A stretch of 64,000 nucleotides of DNA, taken from positions 620,001 through 684,000 of the forward strand of contig WBMV01000852.1 of the NCBI GenBank assembly GCA_013396655.1, read 5' to 3'. The position numbers and the translations under genes were made by a program. The stretch is from Campylorhamphus procurvoides (taxonomy: Eukaryota; Chordata; Aves; Passeriformes; Dendrocolaptidae). The notes under the pieces are model-generated. The model was not told the origin of the DNA. It was given only the letters and a program-made list of their open reading frames with translations, and searched no databases. Below, piece by piece: positions 48,426 through 60,930 of this stretch (the stretch's first letter is position 1; each line of letters opens with the position of its first letter).

Positions 48426-51400
48426 CAGATGAGGCAGGCACCTTTAGCAGAAGCAGGGAAAAGGGAAGAAGGTGATTTTCCCAGGGAACCGGTTTGAGCT
48501 TTGTTCCACATTCCCCACACTGGAGACTAGTCTAAAAGTCCCGGTAACCTTGCAGCTACCTAGAGTTCCCTGCAAACACATTTCCATGCTGACAAAAGCA
48601 GGTGCTGTTTGTGTTCAGCTGTGAAGGCTCATCTGAGCTAACAGGCTCAGTGTGGGGCAGGGAAGGGTTGTCACCCAGCAGCACCACTGAGTCCAGGTAC
48701 CAAGCTGGAGCAAGCTGGATTAGTATCCTGGGAAATATGGCTCTTCCTACCTTGAGGAAAGGGAATAAGGAAAAAATATGTAATATTTTTTTTCTCTCTT
48801 AAGTGGTATATATTGTCTGTGGCTTGGTTCAGTTTTTAGGTATGTATTTGAAATTTGAAATAAATATACTGAGAGTGAAAGAGTAGCCTCTAAATGCTGC
48901 ACACCAGTTGTATCTCTTTTATTTTTCAGAAGAGGAAAAATCTTTTTCTCTCTTTCCAATTTGAGGTGTGTCTGCTGAGAGCGCTCAGGTTGGCAGGCTG
49001 TTTTCTCTGATTAATGTTGCAGTGGTGAATTTAAATTTAAAACTCACTTCTAGAATAAAATCACAAAAAACTATTTGTCAGTATGCTGCTGTTATTATCA
49101 ATCTGCCACTAGTCAATCATCATGTCCACTGTTCTCAGAAAAAAAAACCACAAAAATTGGAAACTACTTGGAACTTTCACAGGTGGGCTGTGAACCTGCA
49201 GGTAGCAGCCTGTGCAGGTGGGGTTTTGTGACTGCTCCAAGGGCCACAGTCCCTTCACTAACACTCAATGCTTTGAGTAATAACTGTTTATACTCCTTCC
49301 CAGTCTCGGCTGGGTTTAACTTCGTTCTCTAGGATCTTTTAACTTCCAGTTTATGTGAATTGGATTAGTTAGTAATGAATTTCATTTAAATGCCTTGCAA
49401 GTGAAATGTGCTGCAGCACAGCTCGCCCTCCTCGTCCCCGGTGGTACCAGCTGATTGGTATTGACAAGATTACTGGGGTGCCTTATGGGTTTTTAATGGA
49501 GCTGGCTAAGTTGGTTTCCTTTCCAGCAGTTCAGCCTCCTTCCCTTTCAGTGGCCTGTGAACTATTTTCTGCGATTGCCTCCGTTTTTGACTGTTGTAGA
49601 AATTGGTGTTTAAACGTATGTAGCTGATACAGTATTCTTTTTCTCTGGTCTGATCTGTCCTGTGTTTCTCATTGCACAGTGGATCTTGTTTCTGTGCACT
49701 TCTGAAGGGTGATTCCTGTATCTGGATGATCTTTTCTCCAGAATAGTTTTGTCTGCTTACCCAGTTCTTGTTCTTTAATCCCCTCAGATACCTTGCTTTG
49801 TTTTGATTGTTGGCTCACGTGCATCCATAGACATCCAGGTGCTTGTTCTGTGAAAGAATATTTCTGCTGTGTGGAAAGCTGTACAACTTCCATTCATGTG
49901 ATACAAATGTACAAGTATTTTTCCTTTGAGACACCCGTAAGAAAGTCAGCTTATGTCAGGTTTTTCCTGTATTTCTGATGTAATAAAGGTAAAACACAGA
50001 ATAAATATCAAGAAATAAAAGTTTCTCAATTGACAGAGAAAAGGTGTTTCAGACAGAGTTTCTTCCCCCAATATGTATTTGTTTCTTTGTTTCTCCTGAA
50101 TTTTCTGAGTTGGTATTTGTCTCAGTTCAGTTTCTCTGTTAGATCTGAAAAGCAGATGTTATTGTAGAAGTGCTGAATTGCTTGAAAAAAAATAGCCATA
50201 CATCGCTGTGGAGCTGTGATTAAAAGAAACAACTTTGGTTTTCTCTGTTTGTGTTCCAAGCTGTGGTAGAATCACTGCTAGTTTTGTATGTGCCTATTAA
50301 CCAAATGAAAGGAAGGATTCAATGGAGTGATTAGTTTTCAATTTAGGCTTTTAAAATTATTGTCTGATCCTTTTTGCAGCCTAGTTACTGAGGGAAATAT
50401 CCAGGATTTAGTTATTTTTAATTCTGTTTTGATTGGGACACTTTTTCCAGATCCTGAATCCAGATAAAAGCAGGATACTTGAGGACAATTTAGAAGAAAA
50501 GATACTGTGTCCTTAGAAGGCTTTTGTAATTCACAAAGCACAACATCTAATGACTAAATTTGTTGTTAGAGCTCAAATAGCACCAAAATCTCAGAAAAGA
50601 GTATAAACAGTGTGATCCTAAGAGGATTAGAAGAGAAACACAAGTGCACAAGTTCACATGGGGAACAGGAGCAACTCAAAGCTTGTGCAGAAAACACAGG
50701 TTTAGCCATAGCACAAACCCAGTGTAATGGCTGGGGAGGAGAAAGTAGCTTGAATGGTGGCCTTTCTGGAAGAAAATGGCTAAAGATTGTTGCAAATATC
50801 TTTTAGAGAAATTCTTGCTTTGGACTGATTATGTTTGGAAACAGGTAGGGAAAAACATCAGTGTACACCTGAGCTATGTGTTTATAAATGGTTTTGTCAC
50901 TGTGCGGTTCCAGGGTTGTTTTTATCTGTGGTTTCCTTTGTACCACATGGTTATTACTTGGTTGATAGCAGCAGCCCAGGCTGTGCTATCAGCATGGATT
51001 GGTATTTGCCTCTTTGGTAGTTGTTTGACATGTTGGTTTTGGCCCTGCAGGTGGGAACTGCAACCTGTTTGCCTTGACCTCGGTGTGCAAGCTCTGGCCT
51101 CGAGCTTATGGCCTCAGGATGCCCTTTGAGAGTGATGTTGGGTGTTGTACTGAGTGTTTGGGCACCGTGTCACAGAGGGGCAGGGGCATCAGGGGGGTCA
51201 TTCTGTGCAGAAAGAACTGATGTTCAGTGCACGCGTGGCAAAATCTAAGTTGAGAAGTCCTCAGTAATTGTTGAGCCATGCTAGTTATCAGGCAGTGGTG
51301 AACTGTTTCCAGCCCCTCCAAGATGAAGCATCCAAACTCTGCTACTGTGTGTTCCCCAGATATGCTTTATCAACCTCAAGGGCATCTGGTGGATTATTTT

Positions 51401-52669
51401 TAAGTGTCACATATTGCAGCAGTTACTGCGCCTGGGCACCTGTTTAAATCACCGTAACAGGTCAGAATAGAAAGGCGAGAGATAGTCTGAAATCAATAAA
51501 TTATAGCTGTCACCTGCACTGTTTCAAGGTGCATGCTAAAATCCAACAGGGTAAATTTGGAAAGAAAAAAGCTGCTGATGAGGCATTTGTACTCGGCACT
51601 TGATTCTGAAGAAGGACATCACAGAGTTTTCTGAATGTTTACGTGTCATTTCAAGCGCCCTTATTTAAAACTGGAGCCTACAACCAATTAACATTGAGTG
51701 AGGAAGGAAACAAAGTCAGTGAACCCTTTCTTTTCTCATTCTCTGCTCCCTTGAGTCTTTGCTTGCAGCTTCTTTCCGTGTCACTGCCCTGTTTAGGTAT
51801 AAAGCGAAGGACAAGAAGCCTTTTCCACGGATCAGGCAGAAAGGTTTCCCTCTCTGGCTTCGACGATAACTACTGCACTCAAGAGTGCACAAGGGCAAAG
51901 AGGTGGTGGAAGGAGACAGTTTGGGCAGTGGGTATTGAAGAAAATGGTTTATGTTTGTGCAGTCTTCCTTTATGTTTGCCATGTTCCTTCCCTCATGAAA
52001 TAACCCAAACCAAGCATCACACTTGGAACAGAGCAGCAGGACCCTCCTCTGCCTTTCTCTGCACACAGCTTTGGTAATGATTGAGACTGATTTCAAAAGA
52101 ATATTGGTTGGTTGGCGTTCTGTTTTTAGGGAAAACTCTTGTTTATAAGCAAGTAATGTTTTTATGGGGTCTGCAGAATGAGGTGCTAAGGCTTTCTCTT
52201 TGCTGGTCTGCAGCTCTGGCTATGGATAAAGCAAACTTTCTGAGTAGCCTCACGAAGGCTACTGTGCCACTTGAGGCATGGAGTTTTCCTTAGCCTATTT
52301 ACATAATTTTTTCAGCACCAGTACAACTAAGCAAAGAAATAAGAGCGTGTTTGCAAATTCTTTCAATTCCCAGCATTCCTCAGCATCCTCTGCAGTGCCT
52401 CTTCCGTGCACTGTGAAGGTGATGTTTCTGCCTGCTGTGTGGGATCTTCTAAGAATAAAATAAGACCAAATGCTGTCTTTTTTTTTTTTTTCATTTTGGC
52501 TGGGTCCAAAAATGGCTTTATAATAAGTGATTTCCTACTTGTTGAGCTTGAAAATTGTACCTGAGAACTTATGTTTATCGTGAGTCCCAAACCCCATAGT
52601 TGTTCTTCAGTCACAGTAAAAGTTTTTTAGAACAGGTTACAGATGCTTTGTAAAGAGTTTAATCTAAAA
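48426..52669 (+). other. Intronic DNA, no gene content seen
   Basis: Intron-like sequence. Frames of 117 codons (50,776-51,129), 144 codons (51,643-52,077) and 126 codons on the minus strand at the same place lack recognisable motifs. Overlapping open frames on both strands at 51.6-52.1 kb point to a locally stop-poor composition and not to a gene. Confidence 0.45.
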
Positions 52670-53060
52670 ATAGTCTGATAATACTTTATTAGTCACCCAT
52701 GTCCATCTGTCACCCTTCCTGCTCTTTGAGTGGGCGATTAGATTATGTCCTAAAGAAAAGTCGTCTGGCAAGTATTTGTATGGAGAGCATCCACTCAGGA
52801 ATATTAGCATGAATAGAAATCATTTGTCATTGCGGAATAAAAATGGATGTTACAGTGGATGGACATCAAAATCTTCTTGCTTATTTTATTGTTAGATGCA
52901 TAAAATTATTGTTGACGTGCAATAAAAATTACTGAAATGTAGGAGTGTGAATTTGCTTGGATTATGTTTTTGTTGGGGTTATGACGTTGGGAAAGATTTC
53001 TCATGAATATTGCACTAGGAAGATTTCTGTTATGTGTTGTCAAATGTTGCCAGCAATTAT
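52670..53060 (+). promoter_or_regulatory. Candidate conserved enhancer close to the predicted exon
   Basis: AT-rich DNA with GGGCGATTAGATTATG at about 52,733-52,748 (paired-type ATTA words), TTATTTTATTGTTAG, GCATAAAATTATTG and GACGTGCAATAAAAATTAC at about 52,880-52,932 (HOX-like TTTATTG in both orientations). It lies about 0.7-1.1 kb upstream of the best exon candidate. Its role as an enhancer is inferred only from motif density. Confidence 0.25.
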
Positions 53061-53760
53061 TATGAGCAGTTTTTTTTAATTACCGAGGTCACTGCTGGTA
53101 ACTGTCTGGGCACACAGGCACACCTGTGTACATAAACAGAGTTATTTGGTGCAAGATGTGTTTGAAAAACAGATTTATTTTTCTTTTACTGCTTCATAGT
53201 GGATGTAACCATTTTGGAAGTCAAACCACTGGAATGTTGATTTTTGTTTGGGGCTTTTTGAAGTGTTTAGATGTTGGTAGCTGAGGTTTATTTCTAGAAG
53301 AAATTTGGCATGGGCAGAAGATACTGTAAGCTGTGTAGTTGCCTTCTGGAACCTTTTTCCGGAGGGTTAAGGCAAAATCGAGACATCAGGATTTTTCTAC
53401 CCATGTTGTCTTGTTTGTGTGTGCTCCTGCTGAATGGGTGCGACCGTCTAGAGGTCTGGTGGTGCAAGTGTTCATTCAACAGGGCTGTTTGTTCAAAGGG
53501 TGCGTCTTGGGCTCCCCGCAGGAGCTGGTGTGTGATGTGGGGAGTGACAGGACGTGTGCCAAACCCCAGCTCTGTGTGCTCTGCTGTGCCCGGTGCTCTG
53601 CTCCAGGCTCTGCAAGCTTGGTGGCAACAGCTCAGCTCCCCCAGCAGAGCAGGCTGCAAGGCCTGTATTTGATAACTTTTTTTATTTTGTGTTAACACCA
53701 CTGTTTTCAAAATGATAAATATTAATGTTTCCTATTTTCATCTCCTTATTTCCTTGTCAG
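53061..53760 (+). other. End of intron before the predicted exon, with a GC-richer block
   Basis: A GC-richer block with eight CpGs in 53,359-53,592 precedes the exon by about 170 bases. It produces overlapping frames of 118-138 codons on both strands with no recognisable motif. It might be a small alternative promoter. The last 30 bases (53,731-53,760) form the pyrimidine tract and TTGTCAG acceptor used by the exon. Confidence 0.4.
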
Positions 53761-53825
53761 CATCACCCTTCTGTGGCAAGAGGTGCCCGAAAGGAAAACT
53801 TCTGCATATCAATGCACTGCCAATG
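53761..53825 (+). other. Predicted 65-base internal exon, probably 5'-UTR or first coding exon
   Basis: A long pyrimidine tract ending TCCTTGTCAG precedes the exon, and the donor ATG|GTAAGT matches all six intronic consensus bases. This is the best paired set of splice signals I found in the window. All three plus frames are open: the first begins HHPSVARGARKE, the second ITLLWQEVPERK, the third SPFCGKRCPKGK. None resembles a family I can name. Two ATGs occur, at 53,812-53,814 and at the very last three bases (53,823-53,825), so translation could begin here and continue in the next exon outside the window, but both have weak start contexts. Sixty-five bases is not a multiple of three, so skipping a coding version would shift the frame. 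It would join to an exon in or near the promoter island, about 46 kb upstream. Confidence is limited by the absence of transcript data. Confidence 0.45.
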
Positions 53826-56699
53826 GTAAGTACCTTTTTAACTAACTAAAGATGGTGTCCCTTCCTGCACACGTGCCATTGGCAGACTTGCATTGCAAGT
53901 AGTATTTTTAGATTAATTACTTTTTAGCACACAAGTATTGTATTGTAATTTTTTAAAGGGCATCTAGACCAATATGCTGTTTGACAAAAATATTACCATT
54001 GCACCTGGTTTTTATCCTGTGGAAAGTAGGGCAGCATGTTAATTTTGAAGCGAGAAGTGTGACTTGACAATAACGTGGCTCATCCTGTTGGTAACTGGTG
54101 TTGCTTCCTCTTTTGGCCAAGAGCCTGTTTGGGGTGAGCTGTAGCCGAGCCGGGTTGTTCTATTGCCCCCACTTGGGTGCTCTCTGCAGTTTGTTTCAAT
54201 TTTAAACAGCTTCTCCTAGAAAAAAACCCAACAATGCTGCAGTGTGTGTTGCTTCAGCCCATTTGTCAGCATAAGATTAGTGAAGTTAAAATCTTAGCTT
54301 CTCTAGAGAGGGGCTTGGTTGATGCAATCTTCTTGCTCCATCTCTGCAGTATTACTGCTCAGTGTTACAGACTTGGAAGATTGTGTTTTCAGATTGTCTT
54401 TATGGTTTGCTGGTGCTTTCTGATAGCTGTGTGTATGGAAAGCAGAGGTGAGGCCTGAAGGGAAGGACTGGAACTTACTGCTTTAGCTTTGATCAAGTAA
54501 TTTTTTCAATTTTTTTTCTGCAGTTTTTGTATCTTGTGTTGTCACAGTTGAGGGGTACAAGAATGGTAACTGCAGCATTAGCCTTAAGAAATAAAAGAAT
54601 AAAATGCCAGCCTGAATTTCGTCTTTGAAGAACCTTCAGATCATTGTGCTCAGTACAGAAGTTAAAGGGATGATATTTTGAACCACTTGCTTTGAAAACT
54701 CAGTTTTGTATCCAAGAGCTGAGCTGGGTTCCTTTTGGTTTGTGTGTGGGCATGGATCTAAGGGATACGTAAATATCCACTGTCTTTGCCCCGTGAGGAA
54801 AATGACACTCTGAGAGTTTGCTTGGATGTACCTGCTTTCCTTTGAAATGCAGGGAGCAACTCTGTTCACTCCCAAAGATGACAGGGAGTAAATGTAATAT
54901 ATTTGACACTGAGTAAAGCAAATACACCTCTGAAATCAGCAGTTTTGCACCAAGTTTGTATGTCATTTAGTAGTCTGATTTTTAGGCACAGAGTTGGAAT
55001 GTGTAGAGTTTGTATTGATTTGGGATGAATTTCAGCTGGTGGGAATGGATTTGTTGAGTGAGAAAGTATGTTGTTTACCAGGTCACTTAACCTGGTATTT
55101 CAGCTTCTCAAACCTGAAATGAGCAGTGCTCTCAGCCTTTTCTAGTATTGCTAAGTCTTCATTGTTGTTGTTGACCTTTTTCAAGCAAAAAGCTACTCTG
55201 ATTTCTTTTTATTTTGTAGTAGTTGAATGTTATTTTAGTTATGATTTAAGATACCACACTGTATTACTGCTTCTGTTAAAAGCATGACTCATTTCATATT
55301 AACCTAGTCCTTATACTTCATAAAATTTTAAAATACTGAGAGACTGTACTTGAAATGTTACTACATTTTGTCCTAATTTTCCCCCTACAAATTATATTCG
55401 AAATTCAGAATTGCACCGTCTCAAGGGCATGGTAGCTGTTACAGTTATCATAAAATACGCTCCACTGTTACTTGAAGTGAAGTGAGGCACTCCCCACTAT
55501 TTCTTTTAAGGGCTGTTCTTGTGCTTTAAGTTGTTATATTTTATTATTCGAGAGATTTCTAAACAGTTACCTCTAATTAACTTTGAAACAGTTTGAATGT
55601 AGATTTAAGAGGCAAGCTAGACATGTTCTTCATCACTCCAGAAGTAACCATAACTTAATCTGTATAGTAAAAAAGACTTTTATAGGGTTTCATTATGATG
55701 TTTTTTTCTCTGATGTGTGTAAACGGAGGGTGGGCCGGAGGTGCTGAAAAAAGCAGTTTGTGTATGTCTCCCAAAGAAGGTGTGGATTAACTTGGCTGCC
55801 CATGTTCAGCAGATTTATTTGAATAAGAAATTAATTTCTGATTCCCTTGAGAAATGATAGTAGCATTTTTGATCATCTTTTAATCCTGATTGGCCGTTCC
55901 ATTTCTCAATAGTAAAAGAAAAAGTAAAACAGTGGACACATCCTGTTTGGTTTTTCCTTAATTTTCTATTTTAGAGGTAATTAAAAGAAGCTTGTTTTTT
56001 GCATCATATGTGATATGTAACTGATAACCAACCAGAGTAAAATACCAGTTACTCCTTAAATATACATTGTAGTTGTTGGCAATTTGTTTGAAAATAAAAC
56101 ATTTATATTGGGATACAGCCTGCTGAAAGAGGGTATAGCTGTGGCCAGTGGATGTAAGTTCTCTTTCCCATTCTTCTGGTCTACTTTAATGTTCCTCAGA
56201 GTCTTAAAGGAAAGATGTAAAGGCTTGATTAAAAACACCTCTTAAGAGGGAAATAAATGTATAATGCTACTTTTCCTAGGATTTCAAAGGTTCATTTAGA
56301 GGCTGATAACTGGGTACTTAATCCACAGTCACAAGGATTAATGAACGTGTTGGAAATGAAAATTTAAAGCCTTGGTCTAAGCAAAATATGATGTCAGGAT
56401 TTCAGCAAAGGCTTTAGCAAATAAATTTTCTTATGTGAGGGATCAGGTAGCTTACCCAAGAGAGGTTTTCCGTCATACCTTGCAAGGCTTCTCTTGTGAG
56501 TTTTGGAAGCAAAACAGTTTGTCTTTCTGTCTCCTACAAGTCATTGAAGAGGGTCTGTGTGTGTACATAAATTTGTACGGCAATATATCAGTGTGCCTAT
56601 CTGTGCATGTATCTATACAGGCATATATTTGTATATCTCAATATATATATAAAGGACTGTGCAAACCCCAGGAACTTAGAGAAAGGTGGGAGGTACAGT
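53826..56699 (+). other. Presumed next intron, no gene content seen
   Basis: T-rich intron-like sequence follows the donor at 53,826. A degenerate ATGT/ATAT-rich stretch lies at about 56,560-56,655. No second exon was found. Confidence 0.45.
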
Positions 56700-57940
56700 T
56701 TGAGACTCTCATATAACAGGTTGCTGTGATGGGTTTAATTTTGCACCCAAAAAGGGCTGTGGAGGAATCCAACAAGCAAGGCAACATGGTGGCCTTCTAA
56801 CAGACATCCTGGGAGACACAGGTTCTTAGCTCCATCTTTTACTACATGAATAGTTTGACAAATACCAGCGCCCTCAGTTAAAAAGGTCTCATGCAGAAGA
56901 GGATGAAGGGTGTTATTTTTTATTACAAGCTGGCAGAGGCCGAGTCTGGAGGTAGGCAGCGAGAACAACATTACTAATTCTTCAGGAAATCGGTGTCATC
57001 AGCAGCTAAGGATGTCCTCACAGTCTTTGGGGGAATGCAGACTAGGTGATTTAAATCCATTCTTTTCAATGCTGTCTACTTTTAGGTGAACTCGCCATGC
57101 TGTGTTTTGAAGATGTAAGACACCTATTGTATGTTACATCAACTGTTCCTACATGTGAGAGATGTTATAGAATAACTCTGCCGGTGCTAAATCTCTTGGG
57201 CAGGGAAATACCATGGGTGCAACAGTTCAGTGTAATTATCTACCCAGCACATTTAGCCCAGAAACATCAGGAGTGCTTGGAGGAGCTGGGAGGGAGGAAT
57301 AAGGCACTCCAAAGCAAAAGGCATTCAGTGAAGGGATTGGAAGAGACCTCCAAAAATTTCCCCAAGACTGCATCACAATTTTTTGCTTTGAACCCCTCCA
57401 GGGTGCCTTCAGGTTGTCCTGTGACCTTACCAGTCCTTAGAAGACAGCTGAAGGAATAAATGAATGTAACTATTAGCCTGTGGTTCTGCAGCAGGTGACC
57501 CATCTAAATGCTGATCTATCTGCCAGGTTAACCTTCTGCTAGTCCATTTTGTTAAAATAGTTTCATGCAGAGGAAGACAAACAAGGGAGAAAGCAGCAAC
57601 CTGCACCCAGAACTGGAGGAGTTTGGTTTGGTGTGGAAGCTTTGCCTCTGATGGCACCTACCAAGGACATCTGGAGGTCTGTGCCATCAGCTCCAAGGCT
57701 TTTGCACTGGAATTGCAAAATTGGCTTTGATTCAAGAGGAGGTGAATGCCATCTCTCCAGAATAAGTGTATATGACTGAATATCTGCAGATGGGCAGCAC
57801 ATTGTAACGTGGTAGAGCTGAAGGTCAGTTGTGATTATCCTGAGAACAGGGACCCCTGCTTTCAAGAGTTTATGAAACTTGACAGTGCTAAAGATGTTGG
57901 CCTCAAGAGCCTTGAGTAATGGCTTCAAAATAAATAATGC
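56700..57940. other. Segment with A-rich plus strand, origin unknown
   Basis: The composition breaks from the T-rich intron: line 57,301-57,360 counts A24 C12 G14 T10. Frames of 120 codons (plus, 57,097-57,459) and 121 codons (minus, 57,928-57,563) occur, with no recognisable motif. The change suggests an inserted element in the opposite orientation or a decayed retrocopy, but I found no terminal repeats, poly(A) tail or target-site duplication. Confidence 0.3.
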
Positions 57941-60179
57941 TGCAAGACAAAGGCCCTTACTCTATGAAATACAAATGCGTGTGCATACATGTAACTTTGA
58001 GTGTGGGAGTAGTTCTTTTGAGATATAAATAAGGAGCACTCACATGCATAAAGCTAACCAGGCTTAAAAGCACTTTGAAAGGTAGGGCCTAAAAGTGCCC
58101 ATCAGATTTACTGTTGAGGCTGTTGGTTGCAGAGTTTATAGAGTGCAGCTTTAAAAAAAAAATATTTCTAGCACTTTCTAAAACAGTCTAAAATAAGTGA
58201 CAACAGGAAACTTTGGACTGTTCTGCCCCTTCTGAAATCAGTGGATGCTATTATCAATGAAGGAAGGTGAAGTGCAATGTATTTTGTCTGATAATTTGTT
58301 ATGCCTGAAAAATTATGTTTCAGAATGTTCATACATCAGTTCTGTTTATTGTTTCAGCATGAATTAGTTGATCCTAGTGGTTTATGTGTGGAAGAGGAAA
58401 TGCTAATAAAGTGATACAAAAGAAAAATTGTCATATGGTAGGGTGCATACTGTGATAAGCATTAAAAATTGTATGTACCTTGTATTCTGAACCATTTTTG
58501 GAAGGGTTTTTGAATCTTCTGTTTCTTTACAGAAGGCAGGTTGAATGCACTAGGGAGATCCCTTTCTGATTCAGTGTGAAAACACCACTTTTTCTCCTTT
58601 TTCTGCCATTAAAGTTCACCAGTGAATGAATCAACTAAACGTGAAATCAACGTCCTCAAAAAGTTAAGAAGTGGTATTTCCATTTCGAAGCAGTGTTGGT
58701 CAGAGAACTTTCTCTGCTGGTTCTCTAAGCATTTTACCATTCAGAAATAAGCTTTGACTAAGAATTCTCAGCAGAATCATAAATATATAATGACCTAAGC
58801 AGCTGGGATTATTTAGCCCCTGGCAGGTGCCCAGTGCCGTTCAAGAGCGAAGGGAACTGGGCCAGTGTCTCAAGCTCTAGGGGAACATCGTCTGAAACAG
58901 GATAAGGGCAGTTGCTGTTCCTTGTCCACTGCCATTCATATGTTTTAAATCTTATATGTACCTGAAAAGAGGCTATTTCATTTGTCTTCTCTTACAGCTG
59001 GTTTACTCTGTTTTTTATCTTGTTATCTTCCTCCTTCTTTACCTTCTCTGCCTTGGGTTTTTTCTGTCTTTACTGCTTTATACTGGTTTTGTTCAATAGA
59101 TAATGGCAGCAATAGTAGTGCAGTTAGCATGAGATTATATCTTACTTGATCAGTGTGCCATCTGCTTTAGAGGAGAGGGAGATTTTATGTTTCTGCTCTG
59201 GGTTCACTGCCATATGCCCGTGGTGAAGCTGTGTAACCTGAAATGACCCTTTTCCTGCTCTATTATATGAAAAAATTAGAAACACCGTATAAAATCTTCT
59301 TGACATTGACTAAGTTTGTTGTGTAGTGTAAAAAAATCAGACTGTGTGGTAGGTGTACATGTAGTAGGATGTTGTTGAGAAAACCCAAGGACAGGCTCTT
59401 TTGTGTCCCAGCTCATGAGTGTTGCCATCTGGAGAAGAGCGAGGCTTGTTTCACAGAGGACGGTGTTAATGTGTCACTTGTACCATCAGGCCTTGATCCT
59501 GGTTTCCTTCTTGTCAACAGCAAGTTGATGTTAGTTCAAGTTAACAAAAGTAAAAACTGCCCTTACTCCCAGCAGTGCTGATGCTGGGAGATAATGGATA
59601 TCGCTGCAGAACAACAGGCAGTCTGTAGGCTGCAGGGAACGACACTCATGATAATGACTTCAGACCTGTTGGCCTCCAAAGACCAGGGACCCTGTGTGTG
59701 TCTGCGTGGCCACCGACGTGGATGGCAGGTCTAGAAGCTGTATTTGCATGCCAAGTCTCTAGTTCACTAAATGAATGGAAATAGGAATTGTAGTCACTGG
59801 TTAGTGCACCCATATTTGTGAATAAAGGTCACGTGCGGTGTTCTTGCTGTAATTAAGTGAACACATTTAAGAAACCATTCAAGACAGGGAATCTGAATAA
59901 TCCTGGAGTTGATGCTGAGTATGTAGGATCAGTATCCATGAATTTAATATTCACAGAGATGGAGGGTATTGATGTCAATGTATGTGAGCCATACTTGGAA
60001 TCTTTGTCCTCATTAATGAGATTAATGATTTTCATGGAATCTTCCCTTTTCACTTAATTTCTTTTGGCTGTAGATGGACCATATTTTATTAAGGTCTACG
60101 TGTGTTTTAATAATGTTTTATCATGTGTTTAAATGTTTGACAGCTGTTTAAAAAAAAAAAGATAAACCTAGTAGGCTAA
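57941..60179 (+). other. Intronic DNA, no gene content seen
   Basis: Intron-like sequence. At 59,853-60,057 frames of 66 codons are open on both strands over the same bases, but neither has a recognisable motif. No exon or repeat family is recognised. Confidence 0.4.
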
Positions 60180-60930
60180 GTTAAAGTTCATCATAACAAT
60201 ATGAAAAGGAGAGGATTTCAATAAAGTAATAAACTGGCAAATGAGCTTTTACAAAATCAGCCATTTCACCCTCTTGTAATTTTTCTCTATTAGTTTCATT
60301 GACATGGTTTGTGAAAACAGCCATGCACTTCCGGTAAAGAGCATACAATAAGTCAAATAACATATATATATATATGATGGACTGTGAAGAAGTGATTTTA
60401 AGTGTGTGCTTATTAATGAGAATCCAGAATGAAGTTAGTCAGTGGTGGTTAAAATGAACAGAGGGCAGATCAACAATCAGAGCAGATTCTTTTTTCATGA
60501 ATAAAAGAAACAAATTTAAAACTATCAGGTACATAACACACAAATTAAGGGAAAAATAGATGGTCAAAGGTTAAAGAGGGAATGAAAACACAAGTTTTAT
60601 GGTCACAAGATCAAATGAGGCATTAGTTAATTTTCCTTTTTTTGGTGCAGTTCAGCAGAAGTTCAAGTAATTCAAGCGAGTGATTGAACTGGAACAGAAA
60701 AGAGTGCCAGGAAAACTGGTTCCTAATAACATAAACAGAAAAAATAATCAAATGAACTTAAGACTTGATGTCAGCATTTCACATTAAAATGCATTTGAAA
60801 AGGCTAGAATTCCATCCTGGTTCATGGAACCTGATTTACATAGAAAACAAATTTGTAACAGCTATTCTTGCAACAGCTGATAAATTATTCTACTAATGAG
60901 CCATTGAATGGATTTAACCACAAAGTGTCC
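60180..60930. other. A-rich, AT-rich segment; possible noncoding element
   Basis: The plus strand is A-rich against the intron's usual T excess and holds a 14-base AT run at 60,362-60,375. Words such as TTAATGAGAATCC, TTCATGAATAAAAG and GATAAATTATTC are typical of AT-rich noncoding elements, but nothing is diagnostic. Confidence 0.25.

Noticed and set aside
48368..48475. ATG in strong context (CCACCATGA) opening a short frame
   Set aside because: The surrounding words fit an antisense MIR-like relic, the frame is only about 35 codons, and there is no donor site or known homologue.
57061..57115. Acceptor-like CTTTTAG at 57,085 and donor-like GATGTAAGA at about 57,110
   Set aside because: The implied exon would be under 30 bases, the donor is only moderate and the segment differs in composition from the host intron.
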